Counted from the stretch's first letter, positions 1 to 6,042 are shown. The stretch: DNA of 6,216 nt from UBA1672 sp023140905 (GCA_030636745.1 DAOVWH010000097.1:1-6216), one strand, 5' to 3'. Notes: generated by a model not told the origin, from the letters alone. Program-made: numbers and translations.

Positions 1-558
1 CAAGAAAACTGGTGCTATGAAAAAGAAGTATTAAACACATTCGCAATCCATTATGAAACCGATGTGAGAATCCCCGAGGAACTGGTTGAAAAACTTCGCA
101 AAGCCCAAAATTATATGAGTGGCTGGGCAGGTTTGCGACAAATAGGCCTTAGCCTTCTTGATATGGCATGGCACACTGTCTCTAATCCTGAAGAAATAAA
201 AGACATTGCAGCTTTTGAAGATGAAGCGATAAAATACACAGCGCTCTTTCCACGACTGGCTGGCCCAACATCGACATCATTCGGGCATATTTTTGCCGGA
301 GGTTATAGCGCAGGTTTTTACAGCTATAAATGGGCTGAAGTTCTCGATGCAGATGCGTTTGAGCTTTTCCTTGAAAAAGGTTTGTATAATCAAGACATTG
401 CCCAAAGCTATAGAAATAACATTCTTTCCCGTGGCGGAAGTGAAAAACCGGATATATTATATAAACGCTTCCGTGGACGTGATGCTGACCCGAATGCATT
501 GCTACGCCGTGAAGGTTTATTAGAGTCTAAACCCATAGATAACGAGAAGGCTTCTTAA
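1..558 (+). CDS. prlC: M3-family oligopeptidase (oligopeptidase A / PrlC-like), C-terminal part
   Basis: This is the last 185 codons of a zinc metallopeptidase of family M3 (thimet oligopeptidase-like), a cytoplasmic enzyme that degrades short peptides. The frame is open from base 1, so the gene starts outside the window; the GTG at 64 is internal. Family hallmarks are visible: an ENWCYE segment near fragment residue 2, HYET near 17, LRQIGLSLLDMAWH near 45-58, and the strongly conserved GHIFAGGYSAGFYSYKWAEVLDADAF segment near 94-119, whose Gly/Tyr-rich loop contributes to substrate binding in this family. ILSRGGSEKP and YKRFRGRD follow near 141-161. The zinc-binding HExxH motif lies upstream and cannot be seen. 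The ILSRGGSE...FRGR ending resembles E. coli PrlC (OpdA) more than Dcp, so the symbol is a family-level choice. Past the conserved LLRREGL there is a short lysine- and serine-containing tail. The next gene starts four bases after the stop. Confidence 0.92.
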   Translation, partial: QENWCYEKEVLNTFAIHYETDVRIPEELVEKLRKAQNYMSGWAGLRQIGLSLLDMAWHTVSNPEEIKDIAAFEDEAIKYTALFPRLAGPTSTSFGHIFAGGYSAGFYSYKWAEVLDADAFELFLEKGLYNQDIAQSYRNNILSRGGSEKPDILYKRFRGRDADPNALLRREGLLESKPIDNEKAS

Positions 559-562
559 ATAT

Positions 563-1225
563 ATGAGCGAACAAGACGACAGAAAAGACAATACAAAAGA
601 AGAGCTTCCCAAAAAACAGGGCTACCAATTTGGCTTTTTCTCGTTTTTGGGACTCATTGTTGTAGTTATATGCTTACTTATCTTCACCCCGCTTTCTTCC
701 GGCTTAATATACATCACACCAAATTCTGTGCAAAAAGCCATACTTAGCCCCCTTTACCGTAATGTTTTCTTAAGCGCAGAGCCAACAACTTTTGATAAAC
801 CATTCAAAATGCCTATTCCTGCGCCGGGAACATTACCTGTATTAGGTTTTGACAGCGGAATATGCTTTTCTTTTCCTTCCACTATAAATGAACCTGATCC
901 AGATTACATTGATGTTAAACATTTAGAAGCCGCACAACGCAACACTCCAATAGCCGAAATCATCGCTATAGGCGCACAAGACAAATATGAATATAAACTT
1001 GAAAGTATTACTTACAGAGAACTCGCTGATATAAACGGTAAAACGACAGTAATCATTTGCCAGAAATTTGGCCGCAATTATGCCTCAACACCCAAAGAAA
1101 TCAGCTCATTATATATTCGCCCGTTAACCACTTTCACAGCACATAAAACTGTGTGGAATAGCACAAAACATCTATATAATAATGACATGTACTCTCCGCT
1201 GGATGTATTTTACCAGCGACCGTGA
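563..1225 (+). CDS. Single-pass membrane protein of unknown function
   Basis: I do not recognise the family of this 220-residue protein. Residues 1-21 are highly charged (MSEQDDRKDN and lysine-rich KEELPKK), and about residues 23-47 form one strong hydrophobic helix (GFFSFLGLIVVVICLLIF). The remaining ~170 residues are mixed, with a proline-rich stretch near 80-95 (PFKMPIPAPGTLP). The charge pattern suggests a cytoplasmic N-terminus and a periplasmic C-terminal domain; a non-cleaved anchor is more likely than a signal peptide because of the 20-residue charged lead. The ATG is four bases after the stop of the upstream peptidase gene, which implies co-transcription. Ribosome-binding support is weak: a GAAGG lies about 12 bases upstream, inside the peptidase coding end. 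Continuous frame, length and spacing make the gene real with fair certainty. Its function is open. Confidence 0.75.
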   Translation: MSEQDDRKDNTKEELPKKQGYQFGFFSFLGLIVVVICLLIFTPLSSGLIYITPNSVQKAILSPLYRNVFLSAEPTTFDKPFKMPIPAPGTLPVLGFDSGICFSFPSTINEPDPDYIDVKHLEAAQRNTPIAEIIAIGAQDKYEYKLESITYRELADINGKTTVIICQKFGRNYASTPKEISSLYIRPLTTFTAHKTVWNSTKHLYNNDMYSPLDVFYQRP

Positions 1226-1239
1226 TTATGTTAATGAAA

Positions 1240-1279
1240 ACCCTCCCCAATCCGTTAAGATAAGGAAGGCGTGGAGGGT
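1240..1279. repeat. Inverted repeat (ACCCTCC ... GGAGGGT) in intergenic region
   Basis: Perfect 7-bp arms ACCCTCC (1240-1246) and GGAGGGT (1273-1279) enclose 26 bases, within which TCC (1251-1253) and GGA (1264-1266) could pair as an inner stem. It begins 15 bases after the stop of the 220-codon gene, so a role at the end of that transcript is plausible. However, the plus strand continues with GAAAAC rather than a T-run, so it is not a canonical intrinsic terminator in that direction. Read on the minus strand the stem is followed by TTTTC, but no minus-strand gene is upstream. It could also be one copy of a dispersed palindromic repeat. Confidence 0.4.
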
Positions 1280-1442
1280 GAAAACAAACCTCAAAAGCTG
1301 TAATTTAAGCCCAATTCGTAAGTCCAAGCATTATCGACTACACAGACCACCTGCACAACTCATTTCCGGCTTTACGGGAAAATGTTGGGCGGGGCAAAAG
1401 GGGAATTTTTAATGTGTACCACTATTATGAAATGAGTTACAA
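1280..1442. other. Intergenic stretch with no supported gene
   Basis: Together with the inverted repeat before it, this makes a gene-poor gap between 1225 and 1477. No tRNA-like fold and no clean terminator are visible. There is an imperfect hairpin TTTCCGG/CGGGAAA (about 1369-1382, one mismatch). A plus-strand frame stays open from 1182 to 1412, overlapping the end of the previous gene in a different frame. Its composition (many Arg, Lys, Pro and Cys) and lack of a start signal give no support as a gene. The stretch could be remnant coding DNA. Confidence 0.4.
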
Positions 1443-1470
1443 TTGACGAATTATCTGGTAACATTATGGA
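1443..1470 (+). promoter_or_regulatory. Possible weak promoter for the 271-residue gene
   Basis: TTGACG (1443-1448) differs at one base from the -35 consensus. Sixteen bases later TATGGA (1465-1470) is a poor -10 match. If used, transcription would start at or very near the ATG at 1477, giving an almost leaderless message. An alternative pairing is TTACAA (1437-1442) with TAACAT (1459-1464), also spaced by 16. Neither is strong. The case rests on position: this is the only AT-rich promoter-like patch directly upstream of an isolated plus-strand gene. Confidence 0.3.
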
Positions 1471-1476
1471 ATTCAC

Positions 1477-2292
1477 ATGAAGAAAATTAAGTCATTTTTC
1501 CTTACGCATCTGACCATTTTAAAAATTCTTATCATTACGATTACGGGCATCATCGCCTTTTTTGTTGCAAAAGATAATCCTTGGAACCATTGGAGTTGGA
1601 TGACCTATGGCAGTTTTTTGATTTTCTATCTAATTGCTGAATGTATTCAGTATAAGCAGAGTTTATTATCACCTCTTGATAAGGTTAAAAAGTACCTATT
1701 AAATTTTGATGGATGGGAAGAAACAGAGGAAAATAATTGGCATTATAAAGAATACCCTGAATTTACAATGAAAACTAATAATGAAGATAACAATTTAGAT
1801 TTTACTCAAGAATGGACACGAGGAGAGATTGGTTGTCGTTATAACTGTGGTAATAGTGCTTATTACGTTGAATTTTATCATTATCAAACACTATTAAAGC
1901 AAATTCACATTGTACAATTTGATGGTGGGAAAAAGACAATAGTTGCACCTGACTGGGAATTTTTAAATGGAGGACGAATATATTTTTATTTTGAAGATAG
2001 TATGGAGTACGTTTACCAAAAATATATAACAGAAATGTATAAAAAGGATTATTCGAAAGAGTTAAGAAATAATATTTCCTTTAACAATTTTTCAATACCA
2101 ATTTTTAAAAATGAACAAAATAAAAATAATTTCATTAAATGGGGTGGCTTTTCTAAAGATGAAAACGTAGAAACAAACAATGAAGAACAAAACAAAATAT
2201 TTCACGCTCTTATTGATAAATATTTGAGTTATAAGAAAAAATGCAGGCGCACACGATTTCCTATGATAAATAAGCATTATCACTCCTACTAA
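1477..2292 (+). CDS. AT-rich orphan gene: protein with two N-terminal membrane helices
   Basis: I do not recognise this 271-residue protein. Two hydrophobic segments lie at about residues 11-31 (LTILKILIITITGIIAFFV) and 42-58 (MTYGSFLIFYLIAECIQ). The short loop between them carries KDNPWNHWSW. After them comes a ~210-residue, largely soluble region rich in Asn, Lys, Glu and Tyr, with a Tyr/Phe-rich core around 125-185 and a basic end (KKKCRRTRF). By hairpin topology both termini are probably cytoplasmic. Ribosome-binding support is weak: a GGA lies seven bases upstream of the ATG. Codon use is strikingly A/T-rich (AAT, AAA, TTT, ATA) compared with both gene blocks beside it, which suggests horizontal acquisition. 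It converges on fcl with only 48 bp between stops. It is an accessory-type gene by composition and isolation. A defence or toxin role is possible, but no motif supports it. Confidence 0.7.
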   Translation: MKKIKSFFLTHLTILKILIITITGIIAFFVAKDNPWNHWSWMTYGSFLIFYLIAECIQYKQSLLSPLDKVKKYLLNFDGWEETEENNWHYKEYPEFTMKTNNEDNNLDFTQEWTRGEIGCRYNCGNSAYYVEFYHYQTLLKQIHIVQFDGGKKTIVAPDWEFLNGGRIYFYFEDSMEYVYQKYITEMYKKDYSKELRNNISFNNFSIPIFKNEQNKNNFIKWGGFSKDENVETNNEEQNKIFHALIDKYLSYKKKCRRTRFPMINKHYHSY

Positions 2293-2344
2293 GGGCTGTT
2301 GCAGGGCGTAACTGACGGATTTCAGCTTGGATTTCAGTCTTCAT
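2261..2344 (-). other. 27-codon ORF overlapping the fcl stop; possible truncated start of the next operon gene
   Basis: The ATG at 2344-2342 overlaps the fcl TGA in the arrangement ATGA, typical of translationally coupled operon genes. It encodes MKTEIQAEIRQLRPATALSR and seven more residues, then stops at TAG (2263-2261). The first half looks like an amphipathic helix, with a TEIQ/AEIR repeat produced by a 12-bp tandem repeat in the DNA. The stop falls inside the region occupied on the other strand by the 3' end of the AT-rich 271-codon gene. It could therefore be the 5' stump of a gene cut by a rearrangement, or a chance ORF. No Shine-Dalgarno is visible other than coupling. No family is recognisable from so short a piece. 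Confidence 0.25.
2317..2340. repeat. 12-bp imperfect tandem repeat (GGATTTCAG twice)
   Basis: GGATTTCAG occurs at 2317-2325 and again at 2329-2337, a period of 12 bases: GGATTTCAGCTT followed by GGATTTCAGTCT. It lies just beyond the fcl stop, in the short convergent gap. No hairpin with a T-run was found in the gap, so neither converging gene has an obvious intrinsic terminator here. Confidence 0.6.
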
Positions 2345-2435
2345 GGACGAACCAGAGCTTGGTGTAATTTTCGGCAATATCGCGCATCATAAGCCGCATC
2401 AATTCCTTGTGCGAGATATGCTTTAAAGTCACCAT
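2334..2435 (-). other. Out-of-frame 33-codon ORF inside the fcl 3' end; possible gene remnant
   Basis: In the frame one base offset from fcl, directly after a TAG, an ATG (2435-2433) opens 33 codons beginning MVTLKHISHKELMRLMM and ending KLWFVHED. The sequence is protein-like: few rare residues, and amphipathic in its first half. After its TGA, the next frame over reads LKSKLKSVSYALQQPL, so a single-base indel at about 2335-2337 would join the two into one longer protein segment. This suggests a decayed fragment of another gene fused to the end of fcl. The competing reading is that fcl is intact and this frame is a coincidence. I do not recognise a family. Confidence 0.25.
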
Positions 2436-3324
2436 CTACCCTTTTCAACATAGGTGCAGACCAACCCATTTTTTGCATCTTTGATACGTCTAGCCTCTTT
2501 CTCAGCGTGCCATCCGGCTTTGTTGCATCAAACTGTAATTCCCCATCAAAGCCAACACATAAGCAAATAATCTCCGCCAGCTCTTTTATTGTAATTTCCT
2601 CGCCCGTTCCAATATTAATATGCTGAGCATCGCTATAATGTTGCAGCAAAAACACCAGCCCGTCTGCCAGATCGTCAACATATAAGAACTCACGCAAAGG
2701 CTTACCGCTTCCCCAAAGCGTCAAATGACCGGCACCATTAATCTTGGCTTTATGTGCTTTCATAATCAGCCCCGGAATAACATGGGAATTCTCCAGATCA
2801 TAGCTATCATCCGGTCCAAAAAGATTACACGGCATAGCAGAAATAAAATCACACCCATATTGCTGACGATAATATGAGGCCATTTTCAAACTACAGATCT
2901 TAGCCAGAGCATAAGCTTCATTCGTTGGCTCTAATGCACCGGTTAACAAAGCATCCTCTTCAATCGGCTGCGTACATTCTTTGGGATAAACACAAGACGA
3001 CCCCAGAAATAAGAGCTTCTCTACGCCACATTCATACGCGCTATGAATAATATTCGCCCCGATCATCATATTATCGTAAAAAAACAGTGCAGGATTATTG
3101 GCATTTGCCATTATTCCACCCACACGCGCAGCAGCTATAACCACAACATCAGGCTTATTCTCCTGCATCCATTCTTTCACTTTTGCTTGATCGCGCAGAT
3201 CCAGCTCTTTATGTTCCACGCCCAACACATCACAATTTTCTTGAGACAAACGTCGCACAAGCGCAGAGCCAACCATGCCATTATGTCCAGCCACCCAAAC
3301 TTTTTTGCCTTTTAATGAATACAT
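2341..3324 (-). CDS. fcl: GDP-L-fucose synthase (GDP-4-keto-6-deoxy-D-mannose 3,5-epimerase/4-reductase)
   Basis: This enzyme (also called WcaG) epimerises GDP-4-keto-6-deoxy-D-mannose at C3 and C5 and reduces C4 with NADPH, giving GDP-L-fucose in the cytoplasm. It is an extended short-chain dehydrogenase/reductase. The N-terminal Rossmann signature is GHNGMVG (residues 13-19). The family-specific AARVGGI lies at 65-71. The active site follows as GSSCVYP, with Ser109 and Cys111, then Tyr138 and Lys142 of the YxxxK motif. HVIPG with His181 aligns with the second catalytic acid/base. GSGKPLREFLYVDD (205-218), the GTGEE loop near 239 and KPDGTLRKRLD near 269 are classic. Length 327 is slightly above the usual ~310-321. 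The ATG is 26 bp after the gmd stop, with GAAGAGGG about 12 bases upstream. The tail after GW (287-288), ending in KLHQALVRP, does not look like the normal W-F-L ending of the family and overlaps another protein-like frame, so the true C-terminus may have been replaced. Confidence 0.95.
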   Translation of the reverse strand: MYSLKGKKVWVAGHNGMVGSALVRRLSQENCDVLGVEHKELDLRDQAKVKEWMQENKPDVVVIAAARVGGIMANANNPALFFYDNMMIGANIIHSAYECGVEKLLFLGSSCVYPKECTQPIEEDALLTGALEPTNEAYALAKICSLKMASYYRQQYGCDFISAMPCNLFGPDDSYDLENSHVIPGLIMKAHKAKINGAGHLTLWGSGKPLREFLYVDDLADGLVFLLQHYSDAQHINIGTGEEITIKELAEIICLCVGFDGELQFDATKPDGTLRKRLDVSKMQKMGWSAPMLKRVDGDFKAYLAQGIDAAYDARYCRKLHQALVRP

Positions 3325-3350
3325 AATACAATCAGACCCTCTTCATATAA

Positions 3351-4448
3351 TCAGGCCCTATTAGCCCATAAGAAAGCGGCGGTATCTTCTTGCCTGTTTT
3401 GCTTACAGTTATAATATTCTTGCCGATCCGCATTCATCATTTCACTAATCAAGTCATCGAAATAACATTCAGGCTGCCACCCTAAAACAGCCTTGGCCTT
3501 TGAAGCATCGCCAAGCAAATAATTGACATCTTTAGGGCGGAATAATGCTGGATCAACTTGTACTAAAGTTCTTCCGGTTTTCTTATCAAAACCAACTTCA
3601 TCAATGCCACACCCACGCCAACCTATACGCACACCAATATGAGAAAATGCCCGCGTTACAAACTCACGCACTGTTTTAGCTTCCCCCGTAGCCAAGACAT
3701 AATCTCCCGGCTGATTTTGCTGCAGCATCGCCCACATTCCAGCCACATAGTCACGCGCATGACCCCAATCACGCACAGAATCCAGATTGCCCAACATCAA
3801 AAGCTCGCAACGTCCCTTCTCAATTTCAACAACAGCACGTGTTATCTTGCGTGTTACAAAATCTTCCCCGCGCACTGGACTTTCATGATTAAACAAAATT
3901 CCATTAGATGCATGAATACCATAAGAATCCCGATAAGTTTTGACCAACCAATATGCAGCCAATTTAGCCGCTCCGTAAGGACTGCATGGATGCATTGGTG
4001 TTTCTTCATTTTGCGGAGCTGCCGCGCTACCAAACATTTCCGAAGATGACGCCTGATAAATCCGCACCCGTTCTTCCATATCCAGCAAACGCACAGCCTC
4101 AAGAACGGCCAATACACCTTTTGTATTAATCTCAATAGCTGAAGCCGGTGTATCAAAGCTCACTGCAACTTGCGACATGGCAGCAAGATTATAAATTTCT
4201 TCCGGTTGTATTTCCTTGATTAAAGCTGTGATATTTTGTGCATCAATCAAATCCCCGAAGTGCAAGTGCACGCGTGAAATATCCAGCCCCAAAGCCTCAA
4301 AGCGAGCCAACTCATCGCTCTTGCCCATACAGCTATCCCAGCGCACAAGGCCATGAACCTCATAGTCTTTGTTAAGCAAAAATTGTGCAAGATACGCGCC
4401 GTCCTGACCGGACACACCAGTGACGAATGCTTTCCTACGATGCATCAT
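3351..4448 (-). CDS. gmd: GDP-mannose 4,6-dehydratase
   Basis: Gmd converts GDP-D-mannose to GDP-4-keto-6-deoxy-D-mannose with bound NADP, the first step to GDP-L-fucose, GDP-rhamnose or GDP-perosamine. Motifs, numbered from the first ATG, are the Rossmann loop TGVSGQDGAYL (10-20), NLAAMSQVAVSFDTP (87-101), the active-site SSSE (134-137) and YGAAK (Tyr158, Lys162). Further along come ILFNHESPVRGEDFVTRKIT, LGNLDSVRDWGHARDYV and VDPALFRPKDVNYLLGD, all diagnostic of GMD. Length, 365 residues, is normal. The frame opens at a GTG at 4466, but GGAAAGG stands only 3-6 bases before two adjacent ATGs (4448 and 4445), so I start at 4448; 4445 is equally possible. After the second Rossmann strand the sequence is VRWDS, where the E. 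coli-type enzyme has a second Arg followed by small residues near the NADP 2'-phosphate. It is followed after 26 bp by fcl, so the two form one operon for GDP-fucose. Confidence 0.96.
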   Translation of the reverse strand: MMHRRKAFVTGVSGQDGAYLAQFLLNKDYEVHGLVRWDSCMGKSDELARFEALGLDISRVHLHFGDLIDAQNITALIKEIQPEEIYNLAAMSQVAVSFDTPASAIEINTKGVLAVLEAVRLLDMEERVRIYQASSSEMFGSAAAPQNEETPMHPCSPYGAAKLAAYWLVKTYRDSYGIHASNGILFNHESPVRGEDFVTRKITRAVVEIEKGRCELLMLGNLDSVRDWGHARDYVAGMWAMLQQNQPGDYVLATGEAKTVREFVTRAFSHIGVRIGWRGCGIDEVGFDKKTGRTLVQVDPALFRPKDVNYLLGDASKAKAVLGWQPECYFDDLISEMMNADRQEYYNCKQNRQEDTAAFLWANRA

Positions 4449-4461
4449 AATCCTTTCCACA

Positions 4462-4488
4462 CACACTTTTAAGACATGCGTAAGTGTG
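4462..4488. promoter_or_regulatory. Inverted repeat upstream of gmd (CACACTT ... AAGTGTG)
   Basis: Perfect 7-bp arms at 4462-4468 and 4482-4488 flank 13 bases. The repeat sits 13 bases before the gmd ATG, just upstream of its GGAAAGG ribosome-binding site, within the 90-bp gap after the preceding gene. It could be an operator or a leader stem-loop. No T-run follows on the minus strand, so it is not a terminator. No convincing -35/-10 pair was found beside it. Confidence 0.35.
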
Positions 4489-4538
4489 CACTATTTTTAT
4501 GCAAAGGAAAAGCTCTTTTTATGATTGCATTTAGATAT

Positions 4539-5012
4539 TTATTCAGCAATCTTCTCAGAAATAAGATCTTTCAACTCTGGAATATTGTCTTCAGGTAAAG
4601 TCGCAGGATCGACCCCATTGAGCAAATATGACACATCTTTAAGTTTGCTCATAACTTCAAGACGACCCATCATAAACTCAAGATCTGTGCAGCTAGGACG
4701 GTCTTTTCCCAACCATTGAGAAAAATTCTGCACAACCTGTTCCATTAATAATGTAAGCGCAGCTTTTTGCTCTAATGTAATATCCTGACTTTGACCGAAC
4801 TTATCTAGAAAATTTGAAGCCATAGAACTAGGCTCGCTGCAATATGCATTATAAGCATCAGCCTTGGTTGCATATTCTACAGCCTGACGCATCAAACTAT
4901 ATGTATCTGTCACAACTGGAATATCATCTTTTTGAGCGTCTTGTGCATAGCCTGACTTTACAAAACACATAAGTCCTGCAAGTAAAATACACAAACCGAT
5001 AAGTTTTCTCAT
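4539..5012 (-). CDS. Small exported protein of unknown function
   Basis: I do not recognise a family for this 157-residue protein. Residues 1-23 are a typical Sec signal peptide: MRK, a hydrophobic core (LIGLCILLAGLMCFV), then a probable signal peptidase I site after GYA, with mature QDAQKDD. There is no proper lipobox. The mature part is predicted mostly helical and acidic, with two cysteines (Cys58 in NAYCSE and Cys109 in PSCTD) that could form a disulfide in the periplasm, as a helical hairpin might. It ends with a helical, charged tail (DLISEKIAE). The ATG is seven bases after the sua5 stop. The GGGAG that could serve as Shine-Dalgarno lies in the last sua5 codons, about 11 bases upstream, so translation is probably coupled to sua5. 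Ninety bases separate it from gmd. No role in fucose synthesis can be inferred from position alone. Confidence 0.8.
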   Translation of the reverse strand: MRKLIGLCILLAGLMCFVKSGYAQDAQKDDIPVVTDTYSLMRQAVEYATKADAYNAYCSEPSSMASNFLDKFGQSQDITLEQKAALTLLMEQVVQNFSQWLGKDRPSCTDLEFMMGRLEVMSKLKDVSYLLNGVDPATLPEDNIPELKDLISEKIAE

Positions 5013-5019
5013 AATAACC

Positions 5020-6042
5020 CTAGCTCCCGCTTACATTGTTTTTACAAGCTTTAGCCGCGCGGCATAAGCGATCATTAATAGCTACACCCACGCCTTGATC
5101 TGGAATATTCATCACAGCAATAGCTTTATGCTCTGGAAGATCAAGCTGATGCAGCATGGCAAATAAGTTAGAGGCTGCTTCATATAAGTCACCTTCTTTG
5201 CTCAAATGAGCAATTGCACTATCCGGCAAAGCTTGAAGAGCTTGCTCGCCACTGCCCCGCATTCCCATAAATTGTGCAGGACCAAACGTTAAAAGAGCCT
5301 CTCCCTCTTCCACATCTATAGCATTAAGACGCACAGGAACACGCGGAGCATAATGCCTAAGCAGTTGCCCCGGAGACTTTACTTCACCGCTATCCTTATC
5401 CCCTAGGTCATACTGCACAGTACACCCCAGTACCTCTGATAATTCCTCCGCTGTAATCCCACCGGGACGCAAAATACATGGAGCATCACCTATACAATCC
5501 AACACAGTAGACTCTACTCCGATATCACTCGCCCCATCTGCTATAATCATATCTACAGCATTACCGAGACTTTGTGCAACATGTGCAGGTGTTGTCGTGC
5601 TAATCGTCCCTGATCTATTTGCACTTGGCGCAGCAATCGGCACGCCACTTGCTTCAATCAAAGCACGCGCTGTTTTATGCGAAGGTATGCGCACAGCTAC
5701 AGTTGACAATCCTGCGCTCACCAAATCCGATAACCCGCTATCTTCTCTTCGCCGTAAAATCAATGTTAACGGTCCCGGCCAGAATTTCTGCGCCGCGCAC
5801 ATATCTTGTTCGCTCATATATGCAATAGCCTGAACAGCCTCGATATCATTAACATGGACAATCAGCGGATTAAATTGCGGGCGCCCTTTTGCTTCGAATA
5901 TCCGCGCCACAGCTTTCCCGTCACGGGCATTTGCTGCCAACCCGTATACAGTCTCGGTAGGCATGCCAACCAGCCCGCCATCCTGAATAACAGCAGCGGC
6001 CTGAGATATAGCATCAGAGCTTGCACTAATAATATGCGTCAT
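5020..6042 (-). CDS. sua5: L-threonylcarbamoyladenylate synthase, Sua5/YrdC/YwlC family
   Basis: The enzyme makes threonylcarbamoyl-AMP from threonine, bicarbonate and ATP in the cytoplasm. The Tsa complex then transfers the threonylcarbamoyl group to A37 of ANN-decoding tRNAs to give t6A. The 340 residues include the YrdC domain (about 10-200): PTETVYGL (28-35), KGRP with following NPLIVHV (52-64), FWPGPLTLIL (88-96), VAVRIP (115-120), APSANRSG (138-145), ESTVLD (177-182) and LRPGGIT (191-197). The linker SPGQLLRHYAP (223-233), which folds over the active site in Sua5, precedes a C-terminal Sua5 domain ending with GVGVAINDRLCRAA (317-330). The two-domain form is why I use sua5 rather than tsaC, the short form. 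The ATG is preceded by AGAGG at a normal distance, 21 bp after the anmK stop, so co-transcription is likely. The protein ends with a short Lys/Ser tail. Confidence 0.97.
   Translation of the reverse strand: MTHIISASSDAISQAAAVIQDGGLVGMPTETVYGLAANARDGKAVARIFEAKGRPQFNPLIVHVNDIEAVQAIAYMSEQDMCAAQKFWPGPLTLILRRREDSGLSDLVSAGLSTVAVRIPSHKTARALIEASGVPIAAPSANRSGTISTTTPAHVAQSLGNAVDMIIADGASDIGVESTVLDCIGDAPCILRPGGITAEELSEVLGCTVQYDLGDKDSGEVKSPGQLLRHYAPRVPVRLNAIDVEEGEALLTFGPAQFMGMRGSGEQALQALPDSAIAHLSKEGDLYEAASNLFAMLHQLDLPEHKAIAVMNIPDQGVGVAINDRLCRAAKACKNNVSGS

Noticed and set aside
1182..1412. 76-codon plus-strand ORF running from the end of the 220-codon gene into the gap
   Set aside because: It overlaps a better-supported gene in another frame, has no ribosome-binding site and has an unnatural composition. 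Noted only as part of the gap.
2092..2283. 63-codon minus-strand ORF (GTG start with an AGGAG just upstream)
   Set aside because: It is almost wholly the antisense of the AT-rich 271-codon gene. Its hydrophobic Phe/Ile-rich product is what antisense of Lys/Asn-rich coding gives.
2293..2345. GGCTGTTGCAGGGCG... as the terminal inverted repeat of an insertion sequence
   Set aside because: The sequence resembles some IS ends in style, but no matching inverted partner, target duplication or transposase frame was found in the window.
3854..4156. 100-codon minus-strand ORF inside gmd, and a 136-codon plus-strand ORF at 3639-4049
   Set aside because: Both are out-of-frame shadows of gmd, whose own frame carries all family motifs.
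4505..4525. AAAAG/CTTTT hairpin with a run of T after the exported-protein gene
   Set aside because: The stem is only five A/T-rich pairs with a two-base loop, too weak to call a terminator.
4525..4719. 64-codon plus-strand ORF opposite the exported protein gene
   Set aside because: It is antisense to a gene with a clear signal peptide and has no ribosome-binding site or recognisable product.
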